Assembly (NCBI RefSeq): GCF_036327755.1
Contig: NZ_CP109596.1
Span: forward strand, 6,138,001-6,202,000
DNA from: Nocardia sp. NBC_01503
Lineage (GTDB): Bacteria; Actinomycetota; Actinomycetes; Mycobacteriales; Mycobacteriaceae
DNA length: 64,000 nt
Reading direction: 5' to 3'
This document shows, piece by piece, positions 16,789 to 25,277 of the stretch; position 1 is the stretch's first letter, and every line of letters begins with the position of its first letter. The translations under genes and the position numbers were made by a program. Under the pieces are notes generated by a model. It searched no databases and was not told the DNA's origin. It saw nothing but the letters and a program-made list of their open reading frames with translations.

Positions 16789-19700
16789 TCAACCCCGCAT
16801 TGCGGAGTGTTTGTTCCAAGCGGATTCGGTCGTGCGGGTGAAGCGCAGTGTCACGAGCTGAAATGGTCGCAGCCGCAATCGAATTCCCTCGCTCCGAGGG
16901 CTCTCTACGGATTCTCCGGCCAGTGGGCGTTCGAGCAGATCGCACAGTTCGTATCCGCTGAAATCGAATCCGGGGGATACCACTGCCTCCGCGCGGCCGC
17001 CATGCGCCTCGTAAACCCGCAGCACGATATCGCCGCTCCCGTCATCGGCGAGTTTGACCGCACTGGTCACCACGGCGTCATTGTCGATGCCGAACAGCGG
17101 CTGCACGCCCTGTGCGACACCGGGCATCGGAGTCGTGAGATTGATGCGATACCCGTCCCGCACGGCATCGGCGATGGAGGCGCCCGGCAGCAGGGAATGC
17201 CGGAAATGATGCGATCCGTGATCGGTCTCCGGATCCGGGAATCGCGGTGCCCGCAGCAGGGAGGCCCGCAGCGTGGTCGTGGTCCCGCCGTCATCGCGGA
17301 CGGTGCGGGTGACATCGTGCCCGTAGGTCGAATCATTGACCAGCGCCACACCCCAGCCCGGTTCGCCGAGGTGGACGAAGCGGTGATTACATGCCTCGAA
17401 TTTCGCGTACTCCCAGCTGGTATTGGTGTGCGTCGGCCGATACATATGCCCGAACTGGGTTTCGGAGGCATAGCGATCGGCGTGAATGTCCAGGGGGAAT
17501 GCGAGTTTCAGGAACTTCTCGGTCTCGAACCAGTCGACGGCGGTGTCGATATCCAGTGCGCGTGCGCCTGCCCGCAGTGTCACCGTCTGCGCGACCTTGG
17601 ATGACCCGAAGGAGCGGCCGATGCGCACCGTGGCGGCGGCGGTCGAATCCTTATCCGCCACGAGGAAATCCGCGTCGACGAGATCGGTGACCCGATTGCG
17701 GTAGAAGAGATCGACATCCCAGGCATCCCAGGAGTTCGGCAGATCCGGGTGCAGCTGCAAGAGATTCGCGGCCGCATGGGGCGGCAGTGTCTCGCGCTGA
17801 TGCTCGAGATCGAAGATCGAGACAACCAGCCCCCGCACATCGACTTCGACGCGCAGCACACTGTTTTCGAGAATGAACCCACCGTCGGAGCGCTCGGTCA
17901 CCGAGCACGGGGGAGCGGTCCGCATCGGTCCGGCACCTCCGGCCGGAACCGAATACCAGGTGTGCGGAGCCGAATTGAAGACGTTCGGTCCCGGCCGATC
18001 GCCACCGAGCGCACGCTGCGCTTCATCGATGATCGCCGTGAGCTCCTCCGCGACGGCCGCGTACGTCTGCGCGGCCTCGCGGTACACCCAGGCGATCGCC
18101 GAGCCGGGCAGAATATCGTGAAATTGGTGCAGCAGGACCGTCTTCCAGATCCGGTCCAGCGTCGCGTACGGGTAGTCGAAGCCCTTGCGTACCGCCGCGG
18201 TGGCGGCCCAGAGTTCGGCTTCCCGCAGCAGATGCTCGCTCCGCCGGTTCCCCTGCTTGGTCCGGGCCTGACTGGTGAGCGTGGCGCGATGCAGCTCCAG
18301 ATACAGCTCACCCACCCACACCGCGGGATTCGCGTACTCGGCCTCGGCCTCGGTGAAGAAGTCGGCGGGCGTCTCCCACCGCACCTTCGGCGAACCTTCG
18401 AGGTTCGCCATCCGCGCGGCTTTGGCGATCATCTCCCGGGTGGTCCCGCCGCCACCATCACCCCAGCCGGTCGGGGCCAGCGATCGCGACGCCCGGCCCT
18501 TCTCCTTGAAATTCCTTGCCGCATGCGCGATCTCGCGCCCCTGCATCGAGCAGTTGTAGGTGTCGACCGGTGGGAAGTGTGTGAAGATCCGCGTCCCGTC
18601 GATCCCCTCCCACAGAAATGTGTGATGCGGGAACTGATTGATCTGACTCCAGGAGATCTTCTGCGTCAGCAGCCATTTCGACCCGGCGGCCTTGATGATC
18701 TGCGGCAGCCCGGCCGCGAATCCGAAGGTGTCGGGCAGCCAAGCCTCCTGATTCTCGATACCGAACTCGGTCAGGAAGAATCGCTTACCGTGCACGAACT
18801 GCCGCGCCATCGCCTCCGATCCGGGCATGTTCGTATCGGACTCGACCCACATGCCACCGGCGGGCACGAATCGCCCCTCGGCCACCGCCTGTTTGATCCG
18901 CGCGTACACCTCGGGCCGATGCTGTTTGACGAAGTCGTACTGCGCGGCCTGCGACATCGTGAAGATGAATTCCGGTGAATCCGCCAGCAGCGCGGTCATA
19001 TTCGCGGTCGTGCGCGCTACCTTGCGCACCGTCTCGCGCAGCGGCCACAACCACGCCGTATCGATATGCGCGTGCCCGACCGCCGAGATCCGATGCGCGG
19101 AGGGTATCGCCGGGGCGGCCAGCGCCTCCGCCAGACAGGCCCGCGCCGCCGCCGCGGTGGCATTCACATTCAGCAGATCGAGCGCGTCGAGCGCCCGCTC
19201 GATGGCCCGCACGATGTCATACCGCCGCGCCGGATCCTCCGGCATCTCGTGCATGAGCTCCCCGAGCACCTCGAGATCCTGCGCCAACTGCCAGACCTCT
19301 TCGTCGAAGACCGCCAGATCCAGCCGTCCGAGCCGATACTGCGGATCGCCACCGGCGGTGATCCTGTCCCCGAGTGCGGTCGGCCCGAAGAACGGAATGA
19401 TCGGATTCGAGGCCGCCTCCACATGCAACAGCACCGGCTCACCGCCCAGCACGGGTGAGCCGATCCGCACCCACTGATTGCGCGGATGCAGCCCCTTCAC
19501 CGGTGACCCGTCCGGCCGATACACCAGGCCCTCACATTGAAAACCGGTCATATTCTGGTCGAATCCCAGGTCGATGAGCGCCTCGACGGTCTTGCCCGCC
19601 CATGCCTGCGGCACCGTCCCCTCGACCGTCAACCAACTCGTCCCCCACGGCGCACCCCAGCGGGCTCCCGACTCGATCGGCGTCCGAGGGGCCCCGATCC

Positions 19701-19842
19701 CCTCGGCCACCTCGACCGGTTCCCCCGGCGCCACCCAGATCGACGCCCGCAGGGGCGCCGACTCCGGATAGATCGCCGGAAAGATCCGTTCACCCAGCAC
19801 CCGCCCGAGGCGGTCCTCGATCAAGCGACGGTCATCGTGCAT
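16789..19842 (-). CDS. Alpha-mannosidase, glycoside hydrolase family 38
   Basis: Zinc-dependent retaining alpha-mannosidase of 1017 residues, the usual size for bacterial GH38. The catalytic domain (about 250-530) shows the zinc motif HAHIDTAWLW (H259-x-D261) and the probable nucleophile Asp336 in MWVESDTNMPG. Mid-protein helices and the long C-terminal beta domain (about 640-1010) carry family patterns such as AWDVDLFYRNRV and FGHMYRPTHTNTSWEYAKFE. There is no signal peptide, so it probably acts in the cytosol on mannosides or trimmed glycans. The start ATG has GGAG eight bases upstream. Mycobacteria carry a related cytosolic enzyme (Rv0648). Monocistronic as far as I can see. Confidence 0.93.
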   Translation of the reverse strand: MHDDRRLIEDRLGRVLGERIFPAIYPESAPLRASIWVAPGEPVEVAEGIGAPRTPIESGARWGAPWGTSWLTVEGTVPQAWAGKTVEALIDLGFDQNMTGFQCEGLVYRPDGSPVKGLHPRNQWVRIGSPVLGGEPVLLHVEAASNPIIPFFGPTALGDRITAGGDPQYRLGRLDLAVFDEEVWQLAQDLEVLGELMHEMPEDPARRYDIVRAIERALDALDLLNVNATAAAARACLAEALAAPAIPSAHRISAVGHAHIDTAWLWPLRETVRKVARTTANMTALLADSPEFIFTMSQAAQYDFVKQHRPEVYARIKQAVAEGRFVPAGGMWVESDTNMPGSEAMARQFVHGKRFFLTEFGIENQEAWLPDTFGFAAGLPQIIKAAGSKWLLTQKISWSQINQFPHHTFLWEGIDGTRIFTHFPPVDTYNCSMQGREIAHAARNFKEKGRASRSLAPTGWGDGGGGTTREMIAKAARMANLEGSPKVRWETPADFFTEAEAEYANPAVWVGELYLELHRATLTSQARTKQGNRRSEHLLREAELWAATAAVRKGFDYPYATLDRIWKTVLLHQFHDILPGSAIAWVYREAAQTYAAVAEELTAIIDEAQRALGGDRPGPNVFNSAPHTWYSVPAGGAGPMRTAPPCSVTERSDGGFILENSVLRVEVDVRGLVVSIFDLEHQRETLPPHAAANLLQLHPDLPNSWDAWDVDLFYRNRVTDLVDADFLVADKDSTAAATVRIGRSFGSSKVAQTVTLRAGARALDIDTAVDWFETEKFLKLAFPLDIHADRYASETQFGHMYRPTHTNTSWEYAKFEACNHRFVHLGEPGWGVALVNDSTYGHDVTRTVRDDGGTTTTLRASLLRAPRFPDPETDHGSHHFRHSLLPGASIADAVRDGYRINLTTPMPGVAQGVQPLFGIDNDAVVTSAVKLADDGSGDIVLRVYEAHGGRAEAVVSPGFDFSGYELCDLLERPLAGESVESPRSEGIRLRLRPFQLVTLRFTRTTESAWNKHSAMRG

Positions 19843-19944
19843 AGCGGCAGCTCCGATCGCACCGGAAAGTGATCATCGAACCGCCTTCATTCTCCGGTAC
19901 CGCGGTGAATTTCCGGCCACGCTTCGATACGTGTCCGGAACCCT

Positions 19945-20844
19945 TCAGCCCCGCACCCAGCCCGGCAGCGCCTCCCGCGCCGCCAGCCACTCCGCCGGTA
20001 TGCCGCGGACCGATTCGGTACTCCCGATCCCCGTATGGGCGGCCACGATTCCGCCGACGATCGCCGCGGTGGTGTCCACATCTCCGCCCGCTTGCACGCA
20101 CGCGGTGACCGCAGCGGGGTAATCGGTCAGAAAGGTCGCCGCCGCCCACAGCGTGAACGGCACCGTGTCCTGGGCGGTGACCTGTGCGCCATTGCCCAGC
20201 TCATAGGCTGCCTCGTCGACCGATTTCCCCAGCAACTCCCGGGCCCGGTGAATACCCTTCGCAGTCCGTCCATCGACGAGATAGGGCTCGACAACCTCCA
20301 GCAATTCATCTGGCGCACAGCCCGTTTCACGAGTCATGGCGGCATGGCTCGCCGCGACGGCAACCGTCATCGCCCCGACGATCGCCTCCGGATGCCGATG
20401 GGTGACCTCGGCCGAGAGCGCCTCCGCCGCCCGATCCAACTCTCCGGCGAAGTGCGCGCCCAATGGCGCGACCCGCATGGCGGCCCCGTTTCCCAGCGAG
20501 CCGCGCCCGTCGAACAGGGCTCCGGCGGCCTCCGCCCACGGCCGCCCATCGCGTACCTGGTGTAGCAATGCGACTGTGCCGCCGCTGTATCCGCGATAGG
20601 GCTCGCAGCGGTCGGCGAAAACATAGGCCAGCGCGTCGCGATCGATTCGACCGCGAGCGCGGATCTCGGTCAGGACCGAACAGGCCATCTCGGTATCGTC
20701 GGTCCACGGCCAGGGCGCGGCGGGCGGTCGTCCCGCCTGAAGTTCGGAGCGGGATCGGCCGGGGACGAAGAACTGGGCACCCAGCGCATCGCCGACGGAT
20801 AGTCCATCGAGGCTGTCGGGCGCGGGGTCGGAGGGAATTGTCAT
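19945..20844 (-). CDS. ADP-ribosylglycohydrolase-family protein
   Basis: Predicted magnesium-dependent hydrolase of 299 residues that removes ADP-ribose from proteins or related N-glycosides. Paired metal-binding acidic motifs are in place: an N-terminal glycine-rich start (DGLSVGDALGAQFFVPG), WPWTDDTEMACSVL near residue 45, and the C-terminal AGGDVDTTAAIVGGIVAAHTG. The ATG at 20844 (MTIPSDPAPDS) is chosen as the first residue before the conserved block; the longer frame upstream would run into the promoter of the divergent leader peptide gene. Target unknown; no ADP-ribosyltransferase gene is adjacent. Confidence 0.88.
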   Translation of the reverse strand: MTIPSDPAPDSLDGLSVGDALGAQFFVPGRSRSELQAGRPPAAPWPWTDDTEMACSVLTEIRARGRIDRDALAYVFADRCEPYRGYSGGTVALLHQVRDGRPWAEAAGALFDGRGSLGNGAAMRVAPLGAHFAGELDRAAEALSAEVTHRHPEAIVGAMTVAVAASHAAMTRETGCAPDELLEVVEPYLVDGRTAKGIHRARELLGKSVDEAAYELGNGAQVTAQDTVPFTLWAAATFLTDYPAAVTACVQAGGDVDTTAAIVGGIVAAHTGIGSTESVRGIPAEWLAAREALPGWVRG

Positions 20845-20961
20845 ATGGACGCAATACTGCCGACCCTCGGACGGATAACGCAACATCCGGCTGGGCGACG
20901 TTGCGAGTGCCAGCTGAACTCGTTTGCGACACAGTGGTATTGGTGGCTGCCCGGTATTCCG

Positions 20962-20991
20962 TTGCCCGGCCGTCGAATGCGGGGGTACCGT
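20962..20991 (+). promoter_or_regulatory. Promoter for the threonine leader and second thrS
   Basis: TTGCCC (20962-20967), an 18-base spacer, then TACCGT (20986-20991). The -10 ends seven bases before the leader ATG at 20999, so transcription would begin at the ATG and the leader would be read from a leaderless mRNA. Confidence 0.55.
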
Positions 20992-20998
20992 CTCGGGC

Positions 20999-21049
20999 AT
21001 GCAGCGCGCTTATGTCACCACGACGCCGGAGTATGTCCCGGCGCGCTGA
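20999..21049 (+). CDS. Threonine leader peptide of the thrS attenuator
   Basis: A 16-codon ORF, MQRAYVTTTPEYVPAR, ending in TGA. Three consecutive threonine codons (ACC ACG ACG, 21017-21025) sit mid-peptide. An intrinsic terminator begins 17 bases after the stop, and a threonyl-tRNA synthetase gene follows. This is the layout of ribosome-mediated attenuation: when charged Thr-tRNA is scarce, the ribosome stalls on the Thr run and the terminator fails to form. AGCGCGCT at 21003-21010 can pair with GCGCGCT at 21041-21047. CCCGG (21037-21041) can instead pair with CCGGG (21071-21075) of the terminator, a possible if short antiterminator. Translation of the leader is inferred. Confidence 0.65.
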   Translation: MQRAYVTTTPEYVPAR

Positions 21050-21066
21050 ACCTTTGTTCTGATCGA

Positions 21067-21094
21067 AGCCCCGGGCGAGTGCCCGGGGCTTTTT
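21067..21094 (+). terminator. Intrinsic terminator acting as attenuator upstream of thrS
   Basis: Perfect 10-bp stem (21067-21076 AGCCCCGGGC; 21081-21090 GCCCGGGGCT) with a GAGT loop. A run of five T (21090-21094) follows at once. It is the most textbook intrinsic terminator in the window, yet it lies 37 bases before a start codon rather than after a gene, so a conditional role is likely. Confidence 0.75.
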
Positions 21095-21131
21095 CGCGTG
21101 GTCACTCGTCCTCGAATGGGAGGAGTCCCAC

Positions 21132-22349
21132 ATGTACGACCATCGGAGACTGGGCCGGGAGCTCGGACTGTTCGATACCGATCCGCTGATCGGTGCGGGA
21201 CTGCCGTATTGGCTGCCGGATGGGGCCGTTGTGCGGCACAGCCTGGAGGAGTACATCCGCGGGGTGGAGCGGAGAGCCGGGTATCGGCATGTCTATTCGC
21301 CGGTGCTCGGCAAGCGGGAAATGTATGAGATATCCGGGCATTGGGAGCATTACGGGGACGATATGTATCCGCCCCTCGACGTCGGCGGGGAGCAGGTGCT
21401 CTTGCGCCCGAGTCTGTGCCCGCATCATGCGGTGATCTATCGGTCGCGTTCGCACAGCTATCGGGAGTTGCCCTTGCGGATGGCAGAACTCGGCGGCATG
21501 TATCGGTCCGAAATGTCCGGCGCACTGGGTGGTTTGACCCGGGTGCGGTGTATTCAGCTCAATGACGCGCATATCTTCTGCACCCTCGACCAGGTCGCGC
21601 AGGAGGCCGCGGCGGCGCTGGCGATGATCGGCGATGCGTATCGGGCGATGGGTATCAGCGCGGCGCGCTATCGACTGTCACTGCCCGGTCCCGGCGGGAA
21701 ATATGTTGCGGCGCCGGATATGTGGACCCGCGCGAGCAAACTGCTCGCCGAAGTTCTCGACCGGTCCGGGCTGCCCTATGAATCGGTCGAAGGGGAGGCC
21801 GCGTTCTACGGACCCAAGATCGACATACAGATCGCGGACCATGCCGGCCGGGAATCGACCCTGTCCACCGTCCAGATCGACTTCCATCAACCCGAGCGGT
21901 TCGACCTCGAGTACATCGGTGCCGACGGGGCCGGGCATCGACCGGTCATGGTGCACCGCAGCATTATCGGCAGCGTCGAGCGCGCCGTCGCCCAGCTGAT
22001 CGAGGTGCACGGCGGAGCCTTCCCCGCCTGGCTGGCCCCGACTCAGGTGATGATTCTGCCGGTCTCGGACACCGAGGAGGCCGCCGCCGGTGAATTGCTG
22101 GATCGTTGCCGTGCTATAGATCTGCGCGCCGAGCTGGTCCCTGCGGACGCCGGCAGCCTCGCCCGGCGAATTCGCGCCGCCAAACTCGTGCCGTATCAAC
22201 TGGTCATCGGTCCGGCCGAACGCGCGACCGGCGATGTGGCACCGCGTCTGCGTGCTGGCCGCCGGCTGCCACCGCAATCCGCCGAATCGGTGTTATCGCA
22301 TGTCAGCGCGTTGATCGCCGCTCATGAAACCCGTTTGTGGATCGACTGA
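21132..22349 (+). CDS. thrS: Threonyl-tRNA synthetase lacking TGS and editing domains
   Basis: Charges tRNA(Thr), 405 residues. It has only the class II catalytic core (about 1-300) and the anticodon-binding domain (about 303-400). The normal bacterial enzyme (about 640-690 residues) also has N-terminal TGS and editing domains. Active-site parts are intact: zinc ligands Cys96 (LCPHH), His147 (DAHIF) and His275 (VMVHRSIIGS), motif 2 Arg125 and motif 3 Arg284. GGGAGGAG (21117-21124) precedes the ATG. Without editing it could mischarge serine unless another protein proofreads. It is probably an additional copy induced by Thr-tRNA starvation or enzyme inhibition through the upstream attenuator. 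That role, and a full-length thrS elsewhere, are inferred. Confidence 0.9.
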   Translation: MYDHRRLGRELGLFDTDPLIGAGLPYWLPDGAVVRHSLEEYIRGVERRAGYRHVYSPVLGKREMYEISGHWEHYGDDMYPPLDVGGEQVLLRPSLCPHHAVIYRSRSHSYRELPLRMAELGGMYRSEMSGALGGLTRVRCIQLNDAHIFCTLDQVAQEAAAALAMIGDAYRAMGISAARYRLSLPGPGGKYVAAPDMWTRASKLLAEVLDRSGLPYESVEGEAAFYGPKIDIQIADHAGRESTLSTVQIDFHQPERFDLEYIGADGAGHRPVMVHRSIIGSVERAVAQLIEVHGGAFPAWLAPTQVMILPVSDTEEAAAGELLDRCRAIDLRAELVPADAGSLARRIRAAKLVPYQLVIGPAERATGDVAPRLRAGRRLPPQSAESVLSHVSALIAAHETRLWID

Positions 22350-22551
22350 TACCGGCCCGAAGCCCGCAGGGTGCAATCGTCATGCAGATGTGTTGCCGTT
22401 CGGCACGTATGTTCATCTGATGGTGGTCGCGGCGCGGCATGCTGTTGGCTAGGCAGGCGAGCGGCCATGTGCTGACTTCGGAATCCGGTGCGGCGGCGGG
22501 CGCTAATGGGGCGTCCGCCGATCAACAGCGACAGCAGGATGTGCAGAGCCC

Positions 22552-23616
22552 GTGGTGATAGAGATGACGCAGCGCAGGTCTGCGTCGATAGTGCAGAGTC
22601 GGGTGCCGGTGGTGCGTGATTCCGCACCGATACGCGGCAGTGAGTACGCGGTGTTGATGCGGCGGGTGCGCCAGGCGGGTTTGCTGGACCGACGCCTGCG
22701 CTCGTACGCGTGGCGAAGTGCCTTGACCGGAGCCGCCTTCGTGGGTGGCTGGGCCGCGCTGGTGGCGATCGGTGACTCGTGGTGGGTATTGGCCGTCGCG
22801 GTATTCTTGGCGGCGGTCTTCTCCCAGCTCGCGTTCCTGGGGCATGACGCCGGGCACCGGCAGATCTTCGGTAAGCGCCATGCGAACTATGTATACGGTT
22901 TGATCGCGGGCAATCTCGCCACCGGACTGAGCATCGGCTGGTGGACGAGCAACCACAACCGCCATCACGCCCACCCCAACACCGAGGGCGCGGATCCCGA
23001 TGTCTCGGGCGTCCTGGCGCACTCGGGAGCCCGCGCGGTGGCCGGTAAGGGCCTGCGCCGCTTCATCTTCCGCTACCAGGCGTGGCTGTTCTTCCCGATG
23101 CTGTTCCTGGAGGCGGGCAGCCTGCACTTCTCCAGCGTCCGCGCGGTGGTGAAATGGCCACTGCGACACCGCTTCTGGGAAGGCGCGCTGCTGGCCGCGC
23201 ACGCCGCCGGCTACCTCGCCACGGTCCTGCTGGTTCTGTCACCGGCCAAGGCCCTGGTCTTCATCGCCCTGCAACAGGGCCTGTTCGGCTTCTACATGGG
23301 CTGCACCTTCGCCCCCAATCACAAAGGTATGGAAGTCTTCCCCGAAGGGGACAACACCGACTTCCTGCGCCGTCAGGTCCTGTCCTCCCGCAATGTCCGG
23401 GGCAGTTTCGTCACCGACACCGCCCTCGGCGGCCTCAACTACCAGATCGAACACCATCTCTTCCCCTCCATGCCCCGCCCCAACCTGCGCCTCGCCCAGC
23501 CCATCGTCATCGAATTCTGCGCCGCCAGAGGCATTCCCTACGCCGAGACCGGCCTGCTCACCTCGTACGCCCAGGCGTTGACCCACCTCAATGCCGTAGG
23601 CCGCCAGGCCCGCTGA
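22552..23616 (+). CDS. Membrane fatty acid desaturase
   Basis: Di-iron acyl-lipid or acyl-CoA desaturase of 354 residues. All three histidine boxes are present: HDAGH (98-102), HNRHH (135-139) and QIEHH (298-302). Hydrophobic pairs near 55-95 and 180-250 give the usual four-helix membrane body. Similar enzymes in mycobacteria include DesA3-type stearoyl desaturases. GTG 22552 has AGGA about 12 bases upstream; ATG 22564 is a possible alternative. No reductase gene is adjacent, so electrons must come from a partner elsewhere. The 200 bases upstream show no feature I can name. Confidence 0.92.
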   Translation: MVIEMTQRRSASIVQSRVPVVRDSAPIRGSEYAVLMRRVRQAGLLDRRLRSYAWRSALTGAAFVGGWAALVAIGDSWWVLAVAVFLAAVFSQLAFLGHDAGHRQIFGKRHANYVYGLIAGNLATGLSIGWWTSNHNRHHAHPNTEGADPDVSGVLAHSGARAVAGKGLRRFIFRYQAWLFFPMLFLEAGSLHFSSVRAVVKWPLRHRFWEGALLAAHAAGYLATVLLVLSPAKALVFIALQQGLFGFYMGCTFAPNHKGMEVFPEGDNTDFLRRQVLSSRNVRGSFVTDTALGGLNYQIEHHLFPSMPRPNLRLAQPIVIEFCAARGIPYAETGLLTSYAQALTHLNAVGRQAR

Positions 23617-23627
23617 CCTGATCCTGC

Positions 23628-23650
23628 GGCCGCCGGCGGATTCGGCGGCC
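23628..23650 (+). terminator. Hairpin after the desaturase gene
   Basis: GGCCGCCG (23628-23635) pairs perfectly with CGGCGGCC (23643-23650) around a seven-base loop, 12 bases after the desaturase stop. There is no T run. Confidence 0.6.
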
Positions 23651-23661
23651 AGAATGGTCAA

Positions 23662-23844
23662 GTGTCTGATTTCAGCCTGGCCGAACCACCGCTGTTCCAT
23701 CGCCTGCGCACCGCGACCGACATGCTGATCGCCGGTGCGGGCGGTGGATTCGACATCTACGGCGGATTACCGCTCGCGGCGGTGATCGAGGCCCACCTGA
23801 CCTCCCGTCCCGCCCCGCGCCCGGCGAGCCTCATCCCACACTGA
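23662..23844 (+). pseudogene. 5' remnant of a DUF1152 gene
   Basis: A 60-codon frame from GTG whose first 40 residues match the start of DUF1152 proteins (LFHRLRTATDMLIAGAGGGF, then DIYGGLPLA, the glycine-rich nucleotide-type loop). Family members are about 300 residues long. Here the match breaks after GGLPLAAVIEA and the frame soon ends in a proline-rich tail (TSRPAPRPASLIPH). No downstream part is visible before 23928. I read it as a deletion remnant; a very small functional protein cannot be excluded. Confidence 0.6.
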
Positions 23845-23927
23845 GCTTCGGGGTGAGGAGCGCTAGCGGCGGAGTCGGACCGGAAGCTCGGTGTGGCCGT
23901 TCGGAGATGAACCTCCCCGGACTTCGA

Positions 23928-24221
23928 TCAGCACGCCATACCGTGGCGCACAGCGTATTTGGGGTCGAAGTTCTCCGGATCGACCGCGGTCCTGACCACG
24001 GTCTCCTTCGCTGTATCGACCAGGAAGGTCCAGCCACTCGGCAGTACCAGGCCGGCGGCGTCGACTCGATTGACCTGAATGTACTTGCCGCCGTTGGCAG
24101 GCCGCCGAGCGGACAACCGGCCGAACCGGGTCTCGGGGGCTTTCGTCCGCACCAGCGCGATGGCGGATTCCAGCTCGGTATCCGTCTCGGGGGCGGATGC
24201 ACTCAGGTTCTGAGCATGCAT
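23928..24221 (-). CDS. Small conserved hypothetical protein
   Basis: A 97-residue soluble protein. The start is well supported: AAGGAG lies 10 bases before the ATG on the minus strand. Sequence such as RLSARRPANGGKYIQVNRVD and GWTFLVDTAKETVVRTAVDP suggests a beta-rich fold. Arg and Lys are frequent and there is no signal peptide. I do not recognise it. The next genes on each side point away or are remnants, so there is no operon context. Confidence 0.65.
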   Translation of the reverse strand: MHAQNLSASAPETDTELESAIALVRTKAPETRFGRLSARRPANGGKYIQVNRVDAAGLVLPSGWTFLVDTAKETVVRTAVDPENFDPKYAVRHGMAC

Positions 24222-24360
24222 GATCGTCGATCTCCTTGCGCTTTAAGCATGTTTCGCCTAGTTCATACCCAGCCGAGCCCGAATAGCATAGGAATTCTAC
24301 GAAGTGACCGCACCGCAAGTGCTGGACATCACGAAAGTGAACGCTGTTCACCGATGGTGA

Positions 24361-25077
24361 TCAGTCGACGCCGAGCACGATGGCGGTGGCGTTGTCGATT
24401 CCGCCGGCCGCATCGCAGGCGGCCAGGATCTCACCGACGATGGACCGCGCAGTGGCATTGCGACCGAGGAAGACCCGCAGCTCGTCGTAGCCGATCTGAT
24501 CGGATACACCGTCGGTGCACATCAGGTAGCGGTCGCCCGGTCTCATGGTCACCTGGAATACGTCCGGTTCCGGTGCGCCGCCGTGTCCGATATAGCGGGT
24601 CAGCTGATACCGTGCGGCCGCGGCCTGCGCGGAGTCGAAGGAATACCAACCGTGTACGGCCCCGAGCCAGGCCATGGTGTGGTCGGTCGTCAAGAGTTCG
24701 AGCAGCCCGGCCCGCAACCGGTAGACCCGTGAGTCGCCGATCTGCACGAGCCAATAGCCCTGTGGCGCAGCGACAATGGCGGTCAGCGTGCACCCGGCCA
24801 GATCCCGCAATTCCTGACCGATTCGACCCACCCGCTCATGTGCCTCGGCCACCGCGTCGCGCAGCGTATCCGGTCCGGGTTCCGGTGCGCGACCGAGGTG
24901 ATCGACAAAGAGCTCGACCGCTGTCCGCCCCGCGGCCGCGCTGCCCGGCCCGCCTCCCATACCGTCGGCCAGCACGGCCAGCAGTGGACGCTCACGCAGA
25001 TAGCTGACATCGAAGTTGGCCGAATAGCGTCTGCCGGTATCACTGCCCACGGCAACATCGATCGAGGGAATGCGCAC
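24361..25077 (-). CDS. PP2C-family Ser/Thr protein phosphatase
   Basis: Metal-dependent protein phosphatase of 238 residues from a GTG start. PP2C motifs appear in order: VLADGMGGGPGSAAAGRTAV (metal-binding Asp and GG), LVQIGDSRVYRLRAG, LLTTDHTM, YLMCTDGVSDQIGYDELR and GGIDNATAIVLGV. All four metal-site acids are present. It is a single soluble catalytic domain, like the bacterial PstP/PrpC group without the membrane part. A Ser/Thr kinase is encoded 36 kb away in the same window, but pairing with it is only speculation. Confidence 0.92.
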   Translation of the reverse strand: MRIPSIDVAVGSDTGRRYSANFDVSYLRERPLLAVLADGMGGGPGSAAAGRTAVELFVDHLGRAPEPGPDTLRDAVAEAHERVGRIGQELRDLAGCTLTAIVAAPQGYWLVQIGDSRVYRLRAGLLELLTTDHTMAWLGAVHGWYSFDSAQAAAARYQLTRYIGHGGAPEPDVFQVTMRPGDRYLMCTDGVSDQIGYDELRVFLGRNATARSIVGEILAACDAAGGIDNATAIVLGVD

Positions 25078-25277
25078 CCGCGAATTCTGGCATGTCAGGC
25101 CCGCGATCGGCGCGCTCGCGGGCTCGGCGCCGCGAGCGGGGGATAGGATCGTCGCTGCTCAACCGCTCCGCATCTCGTGTTCGTTCGTATCTCGGTAACT
25201 GCTCACCGCATCCGCGCACCGACGACAAGAAGGAGAACGGGCCAGCGGCCGCCCGCAGCGCCGTGACCCGACCGCCG

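Noticed and set aside
17749..18978. A 409-codon plus-strand frame inside the alpha-mannosidase gene
   Set aside because: Lies wholly within a clear GH38 gene.
20999..21131. T-box riboswitch upstream of thrS
   Set aside because: I find no T-box consensus, specifier bulge or stem I; the leader ORF with Thr codons explains the terminator better.
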